Both the position numbers and the translations under genes were made by a program. 48,677 bases of DNA from Methylobacterium iners (GTDB lineage Bacteria; Pseudomonadota; Alphaproteobacteria; Rhizobiales; Beijerinckiaceae): the NCBI RefSeq assembly GCF_022179305.1, contig NZ_BPQP01000047.1, positions 1 to 48,677 of the forward strand, in the 5' to 3' direction. The notes under the pieces are model-generated. The model made no database searches. It had not been told where the DNA came from and saw nothing but the letters and a program-made list of their open reading frames with translations. Shown one piece after another: positions 25,987-35,741 of the stretch. Within the stretch, counting starts at the first letter, position 1; each line of letters starts with the position of its first letter.

Positions 25987-27099
25987 ATGAGCATCGACGT
26001 CGACGTCGCGCTGCGCCGCGGAGCCTTCGCCCTCGACGTCGCCTTCGCGGCGGGCGCCGGGCTCACCGCGCTGTTCGGGCGCTCGGGCTCGGGCAAGACC
26101 ACGGTGATCGACCTGATCGCCGGCCTCGTGCGGCCCGACCGCGGCCGCATCGCGGCGGGCGGGCAGACACTCCTCGACACGGCGCGCGGCCTCGACGTGC
26201 CCGCCCATCGCCGCCGCGTCGGTACCGTGTTCCAGGAGGCGCGGCTGATGCCGCACCTCTCCGTCCGGCAGAATCTCGATTATGGGCGCTTCTTCGCCCG
26301 CGGGCGGGACGAGACCACCGGCCTCGACGCGGGGGCGATCGTGGAGATCCTCGGGATCGGGCACCTGCTCGGCCGGCGCCCGGCAGGCCTATCGGGGGGC
26401 GAAGCCCAGCGGGTGGCGATCGGACGGGCGCTCCTCAGCCGGCCGCGCCTCCTCCTGATGGACGAGCCGCTCGCCGCCCTCGACGAGGCCCGCAAGGCCG
26501 AGATCCTGCCCTGCATCGAGCGGCTGCGGGACGAGGCCGGCATCCCGATCGTCTATGTCAGCCACGCGGTCGCGGAGGTGGCGCGCCTGGCGAGCACCGT
26601 CGTGGTGCTGGAGGCCGGGCGGGTCGCCGCATCCGGTCCCGCCGAAGCGGTCCTGCGCCGGGCCGACCTGACGCCCCTTCGCGAGGGCGAGGCGGGCGCG
26701 CTCCTCGACATGGTCGTCGCGACGCACGACGCGGTCTCCGGCCTGACCACGCTCGCCGGCCCGGCCGGACGGCTCTTCGTGCCGCGCCTCGACCGGGCGC
26801 CGGGCAGCCCCGTCCGGGTGCGGGTCCCCGCCCGCGACGTGCTGGTGGCGCTGGCCGAGCCCGTGGGCTTGAGCGCCCGCAACCGCCTCGCCGGGCGCGT
26901 GCTTGCCCTCGATCCGCTGGGCGAGGCCGCGGTGCTCGTCACCATCGATTGCAACGGCGCGCGGCTCGCCGCCCGCCTGACCCGGGCCTCCGTCCGCGAC
27001 CTCGGGCTTGAGCCGGGGCGGCCGGTCCTCGCGATCATCAAGAGCATCGACTTCGATCCCCAGGGCGTCGGCACGGGTCAGCGGCCCGTGGAGATCTGA
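25987..27099 (+). CDS. modC: Molybdate ABC transporter ATP-binding protein
   Basis: 370-aa ATPase. Walker A is GRSGSGKTT, the Q-loop lies in VFQEARLMP, the ABC signature is LSGGEAQR, Walker B is LLLMDEPLAALDE and the switch His is in VSHAVAEV. The C-terminal third (about residues 300-370) looks like the Mop/TOBE molybdate-binding domain of ModC proteins. It is the last gene of modABC. Its TGA abuts the stop of the convergent nudC with no gap; the two stops form TGATCA. Confidence 0.93.
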   Translation: MSIDVDVALRRGAFALDVAFAAGAGLTALFGRSGSGKTTVIDLIAGLVRPDRGRIAAGGQTLLDTARGLDVPAHRRRVGTVFQEARLMPHLSVRQNLDYGRFFARGRDETTGLDAGAIVEILGIGHLLGRRPAGLSGGEAQRVAIGRALLSRPRLLLMDEPLAALDEARKAEILPCIERLRDEAGIPIVYVSHAVAEVARLASTVVVLEAGRVAASGPAEAVLRRADLTPLREGEAGALLDMVVATHDAVSGLTTLAGPAGRLFVPRLDRAPGSPVRVRVPARDVLVALAEPVGLSARNRLAGRVLALDPLGEAAVLVTIDCNGARLAARLTRASVRDLGLEPGRPVLAIIKSIDFDPQGVGTGQRPVEI

Positions 27100-28017
27100 T
27101 CAGGCGGTGCGGTCGACGAAGGCCCGCATCAGCAGGTGCGCGATGGCCATGGGCGGCGGCACGCTCAACCCCTCGGGGTGGTCGCGCGCGATCATGGCCG
27201 CAACCGCCTCGCGGGTGAACCAGCGCGCGTCGGCGAGCTCCACTGGATCGATCGTGATCGCCGCATCGAGGGCGTCCGCCACGCAGCCGATCATCAGCGA
27301 GGAGGGGAACGGCCAGGGCTGCGAGGCGAGGTAGCGCACGGCGCCCACGCGGATGCCGACCTCCTCGAAGGTCTCGCGGGCCACCGCCGCCTCAATGGTC
27401 TCGCCGGGTTCGAGGAAGCCGGCGAGGCAGGAATACATCCCCTCGGGGAAACGCTGGGCGCGGCCGAGCAGGCAGGATTCACCCTGCGTGATCAGCATGA
27501 TCACCACGGGATCGGTGCGCGGAAAGTGCTCGGCTTCGCAGGCCGCGCAGATCCGCTTGTATCCGCCGGACGCCATCGCGGTCGGCGCCCCGCAGCGGCT
27601 GCAGAAGCCGTGGCTCGCGTGCCAGGCGAGCAGCGACTTTGCGGTGGCGAGAAGCCCGAGCTCGTCGGCCGCGACGGCACCCTCGGCCGCGAGGCTGCGC
27701 AAGTCGACGAGCCGGTGGGCTGGATCGGCCTCGTAGCGCGCCCCAGCTTCCGGGGGCGCCGAGGCCGCGAAGACCGGCCGTCCGTCGAGGTGCCCGAGGA
27801 AAATCGTGCAGGTCCGCTCCTCGGCGGACAGGCTCCGCGCGGGATCGAGCAGCGCCGTCCATAGGTCCCTTTGCCACGGGTTCGCCTCGGCGAGCAGGAT
27901 GCGCTCGCCCGTGATCAAGATCAGGGCCGCGCCGGATGCACTCTCCGAGGGTAAAATGCCTCCGCGCTCGGCCGAATGCCGCACCAAGCGGCTTTGAGCG
28001 TAGCCGAGGACGGTCAT
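27100..28017 (-). CDS. nudC: NAD+ diphosphatase / NADH pyrophosphatase NudC
   Basis: 305-aa Nudix hydrolase. It cleaves NADH to NMNH and AMP and, in studied bacteria, also removes NAD caps from RNA. The four-Cys zinc ribbon is visible (CSRCGAP and CAACEAE), followed by the Nudix box in GFLEPGETIEAAVARETFEE and the NudC-specific SQPWPFPSSLM. An upstream HIT gene on the same strand ends 3 nt before it, suggesting an operon of two nucleotide hydrolases. Confidence 0.92.
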   Translation of the reverse strand: MTVLGYAQSRLVRHSAERGGILPSESASGAALILITGERILLAEANPWQRDLWTALLDPARSLSAEERTCTIFLGHLDGRPVFAASAPPEAGARYEADPAHRLVDLRSLAAEGAVAADELGLLATAKSLLAWHASHGFCSRCGAPTAMASGGYKRICAACEAEHFPRTDPVVIMLITQGESCLLGRAQRFPEGMYSCLAGFLEPGETIEAAVARETFEEVGIRVGAVRYLASQPWPFPSSLMIGCVADALDAAITIDPVELADARWFTREAVAAMIARDHPEGLSVPPPMAIAHLLMRAFVDRTA

Positions 28018-28020
28018 CGC

Positions 28021-28437
28021 TCAGGCCGCCGCGAACAGCGCGCGCAGGCGCTCGACCATCTGGGCGCGGGCGTGCGGCGGATAGGGCGTGCGCGCGCCCT
28101 GCCCCCAGACGGGGCCGGGCCAGGCCGGATCGGACCGGAACCGCCCGACCACGTGGACGTGGAGCTGCGCCACCACGTTGCCGAGCGCCCCGACATTGAC
28201 CTTGTCGGGCTGGGCCAGCGCCTGCATCACGCCGACCGCGATCCGGATCTCGGCCATCAGCGTTCCGGCCTCGTCCGGTCCGAGATCGGTCAGCTCGCTC
28301 AGGCCCGGCCGCCGGGGCACCAGGATCAGCCAGGGGAAGCGGGCATCGTCCATCAGCAGCGCGCTGCTCAAGGCGAGGTCGCCCAGGAGCACGGTGTCGG
28401 CGGAGAGGGTCGGGTCGAGGGTGAAGTCGTGATCCAT
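28021..28437 (-). CDS. HIT family nucleotide-binding protein
   Basis: 138-aa histidine-triad protein. The triad motif appears as QLHVHVVGRF, and the nucleotide-binding N-terminal half has LILVPRRPGLSEL. HIT proteins hydrolyse or transfer nucleotidyl groups; the substrate here is unknown. The ATG at 28437 gives MDHDFTLDPTL, typical of this alphaproteobacterial subgroup. It sits 3 nt upstream of nudC and may share its transcript. The 98-bp gap before the divergent small-protein operon has no recognisable structure. Confidence 0.88.
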   Translation of the reverse strand: MDHDFTLDPTLSADTVLLGDLALSSALLMDDARFPWLILVPRRPGLSELTDLGPDEAGTLMAEIRIAVGVMQALAQPDKVNVGALGNVVAQLHVHVVGRFRSDPAWPGPVWGQGARTPYPPHARAQMVERLRALFAAA

Positions 28438-28535
28438 CGCTGCCGATCTAGGGCGCGGGCCCGAGCGGCGCGAGGGCCGGCACGCAACCCCCGCGGCTCG
28501 GGCCGGGTTGTCCCCGTCAGAACAGGAGAGCGCCC

Positions 28536-28856
28536 ATGACGGACGAGACCCGCCGGCCTTCGCTGAAGGATTTCGACGCCTACACCGACCGCAACGGCGA
28601 TGTCGGCCAGGAGGATGCCCGCGACGTCGGCATCGCCGCCCGCACGCAGGCGGATCTGCGCCGCGATCCCATGGCCCAGGCCGAGGCGGCCCGCTGGGCC
28701 TCCGGAACACCACGGCAGGACGCCACCGACGCGACCGAGGCGGAGACCCCGCCGGAGAACCTGCGCCGGATCAGCGACCCGACCCCGAAATCCACTGATG
28801 CCGCGGAGGCAATCGATCGCGCGACCGCGGCGGTCGGCAAGGACGAAGACGAATGA
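28536..28856 (+). CDS. Small disordered hydrophilic protein, gene 1 of 3
   Basis: 106-aa protein with no recognised domain, no Cys and one Trp. It is rich in Asp, Glu, Arg, Ala and Thr, and only a central Ala/Arg/Gln stretch could form a helix. An AGGAGAG Shine-Dalgarno lies just upstream of the ATG. Its stop overlaps the next start (ATGA, 28853-28856). With the two following genes it forms a compact operon of low-complexity, water-loving proteins. A stress-protective (hydrophilin-like) role is a guess from composition only. Confidence 0.7.
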   Translation: MTDETRRPSLKDFDAYTDRNGDVGQEDARDVGIAARTQADLRRDPMAQAEAARWASGTPRQDATDATEAETPPENLRRISDPTPKSTDAAEAIDRATAAVGKDEDE

Positions 28857-29176
28857 CCATGTCCGGCGACAGCATCCCCACCGAGACCGTCACCCGCAAG
28901 CCCGATGCCGATGTCGGCACGCCCGGCGGTCCCGCGGCCGGCGGCGGGCACCAGACGCCCCAGCAGGCCGCGATCACCGACCAGAGCTCGGGCGGCCGCA
29001 CTGATGCCGAGCGCCAGGAAAGCTGGAAGCAGGGCGGCGCGCCCGGCCGCAACCCGGCCCCGATCGGCGGATCGTCGAACGGCATGTCGGACCAGAAGGC
29101 GGGCGGCGGCCCGCGCGAGGACGAGCCGGTCGCGGCCGGCGAGTACAAGGTCGAGAAGCAGCAGGCGGGCGCATGA
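28853..29176 (+). CDS. Small disordered hydrophilic protein, gene 2 of 3
   Basis: 107-aa protein rich in Gly, Gln, Ala, Pro and Asp, without Cys and without a hydrophobic stretch long enough for a membrane helix. Glycine patches (GGPAAGGGHQTPQQ, APIGGSSNG, KAGGGPRED) suggest intrinsic disorder. The start overlaps the previous stop and its own stop overlaps the third gene (ATGA, 29173-29176). A second in-frame ATG at 28859 could be used. No function is recognised. Confidence 0.68.
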   Translation: MTMSGDSIPTETVTRKPDADVGTPGGPAAGGGHQTPQQAAITDQSSGGRTDAERQESWKQGGAPGRNPAPIGGSSNGMSDQKAGGGPREDEPVAAGEYKVEKQQAGA

Positions 29177-29361
29177 CCGGAGCCGACCGGAAGGACGAGG
29201 CCGGAGCAAAGCCCCCCGATGCGGCGGAGCCGTCGCCGCGGAAGCCCGCCAACGCGGCGCCCGATGCGGTGAAGGATCCGAGCGAGAAGACGGAGGGCAT
29301 GCCCGGCCTCGGCGGCACGGGCGGCGCACAGAACGGCGAGGTCGATCCGGGCGGCAGCTGA
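29173..29361 (+). CDS. Small disordered hydrophilic protein, gene 3 of 3
   Basis: 62-aa protein made mostly of Ala, Pro, Lys, Asp, Glu and Gly, with no aromatic residue and no Cys. It starts in the ATGA overlap with gene 2. It contains GMPGLGGTGG before a short acidic end. Composition and gene order link it with the two preceding genes; it has no recognised family. The gap 29362-29399 to the opposing small gene is too short to hold more. Confidence 0.62.
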   Translation: MTGADRKDEAGAKPPDAAEPSPRKPANAAPDAVKDPSEKTEGMPGLGGTGGAQNGEVDPGGS

Positions 29362-29399
29362 GGCGGGGTACGGCGACGGGAAGCGTCGCCGGCCAGGGT

Positions 29400-29633
29400 T
29401 CAGAGCCGAAAGGACAGGGGCTCCGTCGCGAGCGGCACGTCCGCCGGGCGGCAGCGCGTCTCCGAGCAGGCGAAGCGCACCGCATCGGCGCAGGTGCGGA
29501 AGATGCCGCCGCTCATGCCGTCGGCGCTGAGCGCGATCCAATGGCTGTGCCGATCCTGCCCGACGACGAAGGCGGGGAAGCGATCGATCGTGTCGCGACC
29601 GCTGGGTGACGTCGAGGGCTGTGGGGTGTGCAT
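29400..29633 (-). CDS. Small conserved-looking hypothetical protein
   Basis: 77-aa protein. The core HWIALSADGMSGGIFRTCAD followed by AVRFACSE resembles a small family common in rhizobia and Methylobacterium, in which a WVA...GGLF...A-RFA pattern recurs. This is a recollection of the pattern, not a search result. No function is known. It is transcribed opposite to the disordered-protein operon and ends 38 nt from it. The gap 29634-29831 to the acyl-CoA synthetase shows no clear signal. Confidence 0.6.
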   Translation of the reverse strand: MHTPQPSTSPSGRDTIDRFPAFVVGQDRHSHWIALSADGMSGGIFRTCADAVRFACSETRCRPADVPLATEPLSFRL

Positions 29634-29831
29634 GATCTCTGCGGGGATCGCGCGGCCGTTGTCGACCGCACGGAGGAGCTAGGCGGAACCGCATAAGGAT
29701 TCGAGACGCACCGGTACCCGTCCGCATGAGGATCGCATGAGGCGCGGGCGACCGGGCCTGGGTCGATGATCGCGAGGCGGCCATTGAGCCTTCCGGGCGG
29801 AGGGATACTGTGATCCCCAGGGAGACACGCC

Positions 29832-31487
29832 ATGACCGCCTCAGCCACACCGGCCGACAGGGCCGCGACGATCTACGACCGCGATCTCGACAAGAACCCG
29901 GCCAACTACCAGCCGCTGACGCCGCTGAGCTATCTCGACCGGGCGGCGCGCGTCTTTCCCGATCGCGTCGCCGTCATCCATGGGCCGCTGCGACGCTCCT
30001 ACGCCGAGCTCTACGCGCGCTGCCGGCGGCTCGCCTCGGCGCTCGCCGCCCGCGGCCTCGGGCGGGGCGATACCGTCGCGGTGATGCTCGCCAACACCCC
30101 GGAGATGATCGAGTGTCATTACGGGGTGCCGATGACCGGCGCCGTGCTCAACACCCTGAACACCCGCCTCGACGCGGCCGGCCTCGCCTTCTGCCTCGAC
30201 CACGGCGAGGCCAAGGTGCTCATCACCGATCGCGAGTTCTCGAAGGTCGTCGGTCCGGCGCTCGCCCGGGCCGGGGTGAAGCCCCTCGTGATCGACGTCG
30301 ACGATCCCGAATATGCCGGCGCCGGCGAGGCTTTGGGCGAGACCGGCTACGAGGATTTCCTGGCCGCGGGCGACCCTGCTCACGAATGGGCGATGCCGGG
30401 CGACGAGTGGGACGCGATCTCGCTCAACTACACCTCCGGCACCACCGGCGACCCGAAGGGGGTGGTCTACCACCATCGCGGGGCGGCGCTCCTGTGCCTC
30501 GGCAACGTCATCACCGGCGGGCTCGGGCAGCATCCGGTCTATCTCTGGACGCTGCCGATGTTCCACTGCAACGGCTGGTGCTTCGCCTGGACCCTGTCGG
30601 TGGTGGCCGGCACCCATGTCTGCCTGCGCCAGGTCCGGGCCGGCCCGCTCTACGCGGCTTTGGCCGAGCACGGCGTCACGCATCTGTGCGGCGCGCCGAT
30701 CGTGATGCAGCTCCTGCTCAACGCGTCCGATGCGGAGCGTCGTCCCCTGCCCCGCCGGGTCGCCTTCATGACGGCGGCGGCGCCCCCGCCCCAGGCGGTG
30801 CTCGCGGCGATGGGCGAGGCGGGCTTCGACGTCACCCACCTCTACGGCCTGACCGAGACCTACGGCCCGGCGGTCGTCAATGCCTGGCATGGCGCGTGGG
30901 ACGCGCTGCCGGAGGACGAGCGGGCGGCAAAGATGGCGCGCCAGGGCGTGCGCTACCCGGTGCTCGAGGGCTTCGACGTGCGCGATCCCGAGACCATGGA
31001 CTCCGTTCCCGCCGACGGCGAGACCATGGGCGAGGCGATGTTCCGCGGCAACGTGGTCATGCGCGGCTACCTCAAGAACCCGTCGGCGACGCGGGCCGCG
31101 TTCAAGGGCGGCTGGTTCCGCTCCGGCGACCTCGGCGTGAAGCACCCGGACGGCTACATCCAGCTCAAGGACCGCTCCAAGGACATCATCATCTCAGGGG
31201 GCGAGAACATCTCCTCCATCGAGGTTGAGGACGCGCTCTTCCGCCACCCCGACGTCGCGGCCGCCGCGGTCGTCGCCAAGCCCGACGCGAAATGGGGCGA
31301 GACGCCGGTGGCCTTCGTGGAACTGAAGCCCGGTGCCGTGGTCGAGGCCGACGCGCTCATCGCCTGGTGCCGCGATCATCTCGCCGCCTACAAGCTCCCC
31401 CGCCACATCGTGTTCGAGGAGCTGCCCAAGACCTCGACGGGCAAGGTGCAGAAGTTTCTGCTGCGCGAGCGGGCGAAGGCGATGTGA
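29832..31487 (+). CDS. Acyl-CoA synthetase (AMP-forming, ANL superfamily)
   Basis: 551-aa adenylate-forming ligase joining a carboxylic acid to CoA with ATP. The phosphate-binding loop is YTSGTTGDPKGV, the adenine-binding motif is YGLTETYG, the hinge region GWFRSGDLG, then KDRSKDIIISGGENIS; the catalytic C-terminal lysine lies in KTSTGKVQKF. Overall it resembles medium-chain and methylmercaptopropionyl-CoA ligases (AlkK/DmdB-like), so the acid substrate is uncertain. The ATG at 29832 follows GGGAGA. It is monocistronic, with repeats and a terminator beyond it. Confidence 0.9.
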   Translation: MTASATPADRAATIYDRDLDKNPANYQPLTPLSYLDRAARVFPDRVAVIHGPLRRSYAELYARCRRLASALAARGLGRGDTVAVMLANTPEMIECHYGVPMTGAVLNTLNTRLDAAGLAFCLDHGEAKVLITDREFSKVVGPALARAGVKPLVIDVDDPEYAGAGEALGETGYEDFLAAGDPAHEWAMPGDEWDAISLNYTSGTTGDPKGVVYHHRGAALLCLGNVITGGLGQHPVYLWTLPMFHCNGWCFAWTLSVVAGTHVCLRQVRAGPLYAALAEHGVTHLCGAPIVMQLLLNASDAERRPLPRRVAFMTAAAPPPQAVLAAMGEAGFDVTHLYGLTETYGPAVVNAWHGAWDALPEDERAAKMARQGVRYPVLEGFDVRDPETMDSVPADGETMGEAMFRGNVVMRGYLKNPSATRAAFKGGWFRSGDLGVKHPDGYIQLKDRSKDIIISGGENISSIEVEDALFRHPDVAAAAVVAKPDAKWGETPVAFVELKPGAVVEADALIAWCRDHLAAYKLPRHIVFEELPKTSTGKVQKFLLRERAKAM

Positions 31488-31519
31488 GGGACGGCGCTGC
31501 CTCTCACCGCCGCCCTTCC

Positions 31520-31562
31520 CCGGACTGGTGGAGCGTCAGCGGAACCTGTTCCGGGTCCAGCG
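31520..31562 (+). repeat. Inverted REP-like repeat, left copy
   Basis: This ~42-nt element carries TGGAGCGTCAGCGGAA (31529-31544), found in perfect inverted form at 31649-31664. The similarity extends on both sides (CCGGAC before; CCGGG and CAGC after). It also contains the small hairpin GGAAC-CT-GTTCC. It looks like a dispersed intergenic repeat. Confidence 0.75.
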
Positions 31563-31630
31563 CAAGAAGCCGCGAAGCGTCGGTAACTTTGCGCCGCCCA
31601 TTACGAGCCGCTGACGCGGCCGGTTCATGG

Positions 31631-31673
31631 GCTGGGTCCCGGATCACCTTCCGCTGACGCTCCAGGCGTCCGG
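31631..31673 (-). repeat. Inverted REP-like repeat, right copy
   Basis: Reverse-complement partner of the element at 31520-31562. It is identical over the 16-nt core TTCCGCTGACGCTCCA and about 80% similar over the whole 43 nt. Paired in RNA or as a cruciform, the two copies would form a long stem around a ~68-nt spacer. Both lie between the acyl-CoA synthetase gene and the convergent typA. Confidence 0.75.
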
Positions 31674-31708
31674 GAAAGAACGACGCGGTCCTCGACCTCG
31701 CAAAGAAA

Positions 31709-31733
31709 AAGGCCGGGCGAGTTACCCGGCCTT
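31709..31733 (-). terminator. Intrinsic terminator of typA
   Basis: AAGGCCGGG (31709-31717) pairs with CCCGGCCTT (31725-31733) around a 7-nt loop. On the minus strand the stem is followed by TTTCTTTG, a good U-tail, 27 nt past the typA stop. It is less convincing for the plus strand, where CCTTCCTCC follows. Confidence 0.82.
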
Positions 31734-31759
31734 CCTTCCTCCAAATCCTGGGAAAAACC

Positions 31760-33583
<1,824 letters not shown>

Positions 33584-34054
33584 AGGGTATCCCGAAGCGA
33601 GAAGAGCCCGTCACGCAACGGGCCGCGGAAATGCGGCCGGCAGCGCCGGGTCCAGAATCGAGCTATCGCGGTGCAATAGAAGGTTGGCGCGTGTCCGGCA
33701 ATAGGTGGGCTTGCATGGCGCCTGCGCGAACGAGGCGGGCGGAGTCGCCGCCGGGCAGGATTTCCGGTCCTGGAGAAGGTGGGCGGCGGGCTCGGCGTCC
33801 CTCCCGCAGGCGGGGTCGGCCCTCGGCCGCGCATTCCGGCGAGACACCGTAATCGTGTTGAAGAAGCGCGGCTCGGGCGCAGGGCCACCGTGCCACCTCA
33901 GCGTTGAACCGAGATGTGGTTCGCCTCCGTCTTCGAAACCGATCGGCGATTTGTGTTCAGAGCACGCGCAAGACGCTGGTCGGGCCGTTCCGGCGAGGAT
34001 TTCGGCAAGCAAATCTTAGGACTTCGCAGCACCAGCTAGCGGAGGGGGGCTACG
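33584..34054. other. Intergenic region between divergent typA and a TadE-like gene
   Basis: 471 bp with no gene I can support; open frames here give Arg/Pro-rich nonsense. Near typA it holds two mutually exclusive hairpins (33606-33623 and 33621-33638) and a possible promoter. Near the TadE-like gene it ends in a strong Shine-Dalgarno GGAGGGG (from 34041). Confidence 0.55.
33673..33701 (-). promoter_or_regulatory. Candidate promoter of typA
   Basis: The minus strand reads TTGCCG (33701-33696), a 17-nt spacer, then TATTGC (33678-33673), about 90 nt upstream of the typA ATG. The match is moderate. If used, the leader would contain the two alternative hairpins at 33606-33638. Confidence 0.35.
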
Positions 34055-34465
34055 ATGCTGCGAAGACTATCGAACGACGATCGGGGAACGAGCGCGGTGG
34101 AATTCGCGCTCCTCATCCCGGTCTTCCTCATTCTGGTGATGGGCACCATCGAGTTCGGGATGATCGCCTACACCTACAACGCCTCGACCAGCGCCGCGCG
34201 CAACGTCGCGCGCCAGCTCGCGACGAACCGGATCAAGGTGTCCGACGCTAGCGAGAAGGCGAAGGAGAACCTGCCGAACTGGGTGAAGAGCAGCGCGACC
34301 GTCGCTGTCAGCCAGAGCAACGCCTCGGACCCGAACAGCAACGAGTTCACGGTCGACATCAAGGTGCCCGCCGGCGACGCGGCGATCAGCAACGTCCTGA
34401 TCTGGGCCTACGGCGCGCTGGTCATCAACACGAAGGTCACGATGCAGCAGGAGCCCCAGCCATGA
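34055..34465 (+). CDS. TadE-like pilus assembly/minor pseudopilin protein
   Basis: 136-aa protein with the TadE signature: a short basic leader, then DDRGTSAVEFALLIPVFLIL, in which cleavage after Gly and the Glu at +5 resemble prepilin processing, followed by one hydrophobic helix (about residues 17-38). The rest is polar and probably periplasmic. It starts behind GGAGGGGGG and overlaps the TadG-like gene by ATGA. No other tad or cpa gene (ATPase, secretin, Flp pilin) is in the window, so this is an orphan pair. Confidence 0.82.
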   Translation: MLRRLSNDDRGTSAVEFALLIPVFLILVMGTIEFGMIAYTYNASTSAARNVARQLATNRIKVSDASEKAKENLPNWVKSSATVAVSQSNASDPNSNEFTVDIKVPAGDAAISNVLIWAYGALVINTKVTMQQEPQP

Positions 34466-35724
34466 CCGGGTTCCTATCCCTCAGGAGCCTCTCGCGCGAC
34501 GAGGGCGGCAGCTTCCTCATCATCGGCGCGCTCTCGATGCCGATCCTGCTGGGCGTCAGCGCCTTTGCCGTCGACCTCGGCAATGCCTATTACCTTGAGA
34601 ATCGCTTGAAGATCGCCGCCGAGGCCGCCGCCCTGGGCACCGTGCTCGCCATACCGAACAACGCCGCCGCGCAGCAGAAGGGCGTCGACCTCGCCGCCAA
34701 GAACGTCCCCGCCTATCTGGGCGTGGTCACCAGGACCGCCGACGTGACGATCGGAACCTACGAGCCGAAGACGAGGACCTTCACGCCCAGCGCGTCGGAT
34801 CAGAACGCCGTCCGGGTGGTGGCCAAGGTCACGCAGGAAAACGGAAACGCGCTTGAGACGTTCTTCGGACGGTTTCTCGGCAAGCCGACCCTAGACCTGA
34901 CCGCGACCGCCATCGCCGTCAGGGTGACGCCGGCCTGCCTCATCGTGCTCGACGCCAGCGCGGGCAGCGCCTTCTATCAGCAGGGCAGCGCGGGCGTCGC
35001 CCTTCAGGGCTGCGGCCTCCACGTCAACTCGTCCTCGGGCTCCGGCCTGGCGACGCAGGGCTCCACCTCAACGAAGGCCGCTTCGATCTGCGTCGCCGGC
35101 GGGTTCACCGGATCGGGCTACTCGCCCGTGCCGAAGATCGGATGCGCCCCGCTGGCCGATCCCCTGGCCGGCCTGCCCGAGCCGTCCGAGCCGGTCTGCA
35201 ACCAGTCCAACGTCACGCTGAACGGCGGGATGCTGCCGTCGAACTGCACCTACACCGGCAACCTCGTCATCAAGGGCAATGCCAGCCTGCAGCCCGGCTT
35301 GTACTACCTCAAGGGCGCCAAGCTCTCGATCTCGGGCAATGCGGGCCTGACCGGACAGGGGGTGACCCTGTTCCTCGACGCGACCTCGACCCTCGACCTC
35401 GGCGGCAACGGAAGCCTGTCGCTCTCCGCGCCGGCGACCGGGACCTATGCCGGCATCGCGGTCTTCCAGTCGCGCAGCGCGGCGCCGAGCGTGACGAGCA
35501 CGCTGAAGGGAACGTCGGACTTCACGATCGACGGCGGGATCTACATGCCGACCGCGAAGCTCTCCGTGTCTGGAAGCGGCTCGGTCTCGAGTCCGTCCAA
35601 GGTCGGCCGCGTCGTCGTTGGTCAGATGGAGCTGAAGGGTTCGCCGTTCTTCAGCATCAACGCGTTCCCGAATAGCACGCATCCGAGCGGCATGGCATCG
35701 GGACGGACTGCCCTGGTCTACTGA
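34462..35724 (+). CDS. TadG-like protein with a beta-solenoid-like C-terminal region
   Basis: 420-aa protein. The N-terminus (DEGGSFLIIGALSMPILLGVS) is the hydrophobic TadG/TadE-like segment, followed by LGNAYYLENRLKIAAEAAAL, typical of TadG proteins in which a von Willebrand domain often follows. Here instead residues ~155-400 are Gly/Ser/Thr/Asn-rich with short repeating strand-like units (GNLVIKGNASLQPG, KLSISGNAGLTGQG, TLDLGGNGSLSLSA), suggesting a beta-helix exposed outside the cell. It is coupled to the TadE-like gene by an ATGA overlap. Confidence 0.75.
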   Translation: MTGFLSLRSLSRDEGGSFLIIGALSMPILLGVSAFAVDLGNAYYLENRLKIAAEAAALGTVLAIPNNAAAQQKGVDLAAKNVPAYLGVVTRTADVTIGTYEPKTRTFTPSASDQNAVRVVAKVTQENGNALETFFGRFLGKPTLDLTATAIAVRVTPACLIVLDASAGSAFYQQGSAGVALQGCGLHVNSSSGSGLATQGSTSTKAASICVAGGFTGSGYSPVPKIGCAPLADPLAGLPEPSEPVCNQSNVTLNGGMLPSNCTYTGNLVIKGNASLQPGLYYLKGAKLSISGNAGLTGQGVTLFLDATSTLDLGGNGSLSLSAPATGTYAGIAVFQSRSAAPSVTSTLKGTSDFTIDGGIYMPTAKLSVSGSGSVSSPSKVGRVVVGQMELKGSPFFSINAFPNSTHPSGMASGRTALVY

Positions 35725-35741
35725 TCCCGGGGCGCTTCCAC

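Noticed and set aside
33631-34019. Short frames in the typA-tadE gap
   Set aside because: Pro/Arg-rich with no motif, no ribosome site, and conflicting frames on both strands.
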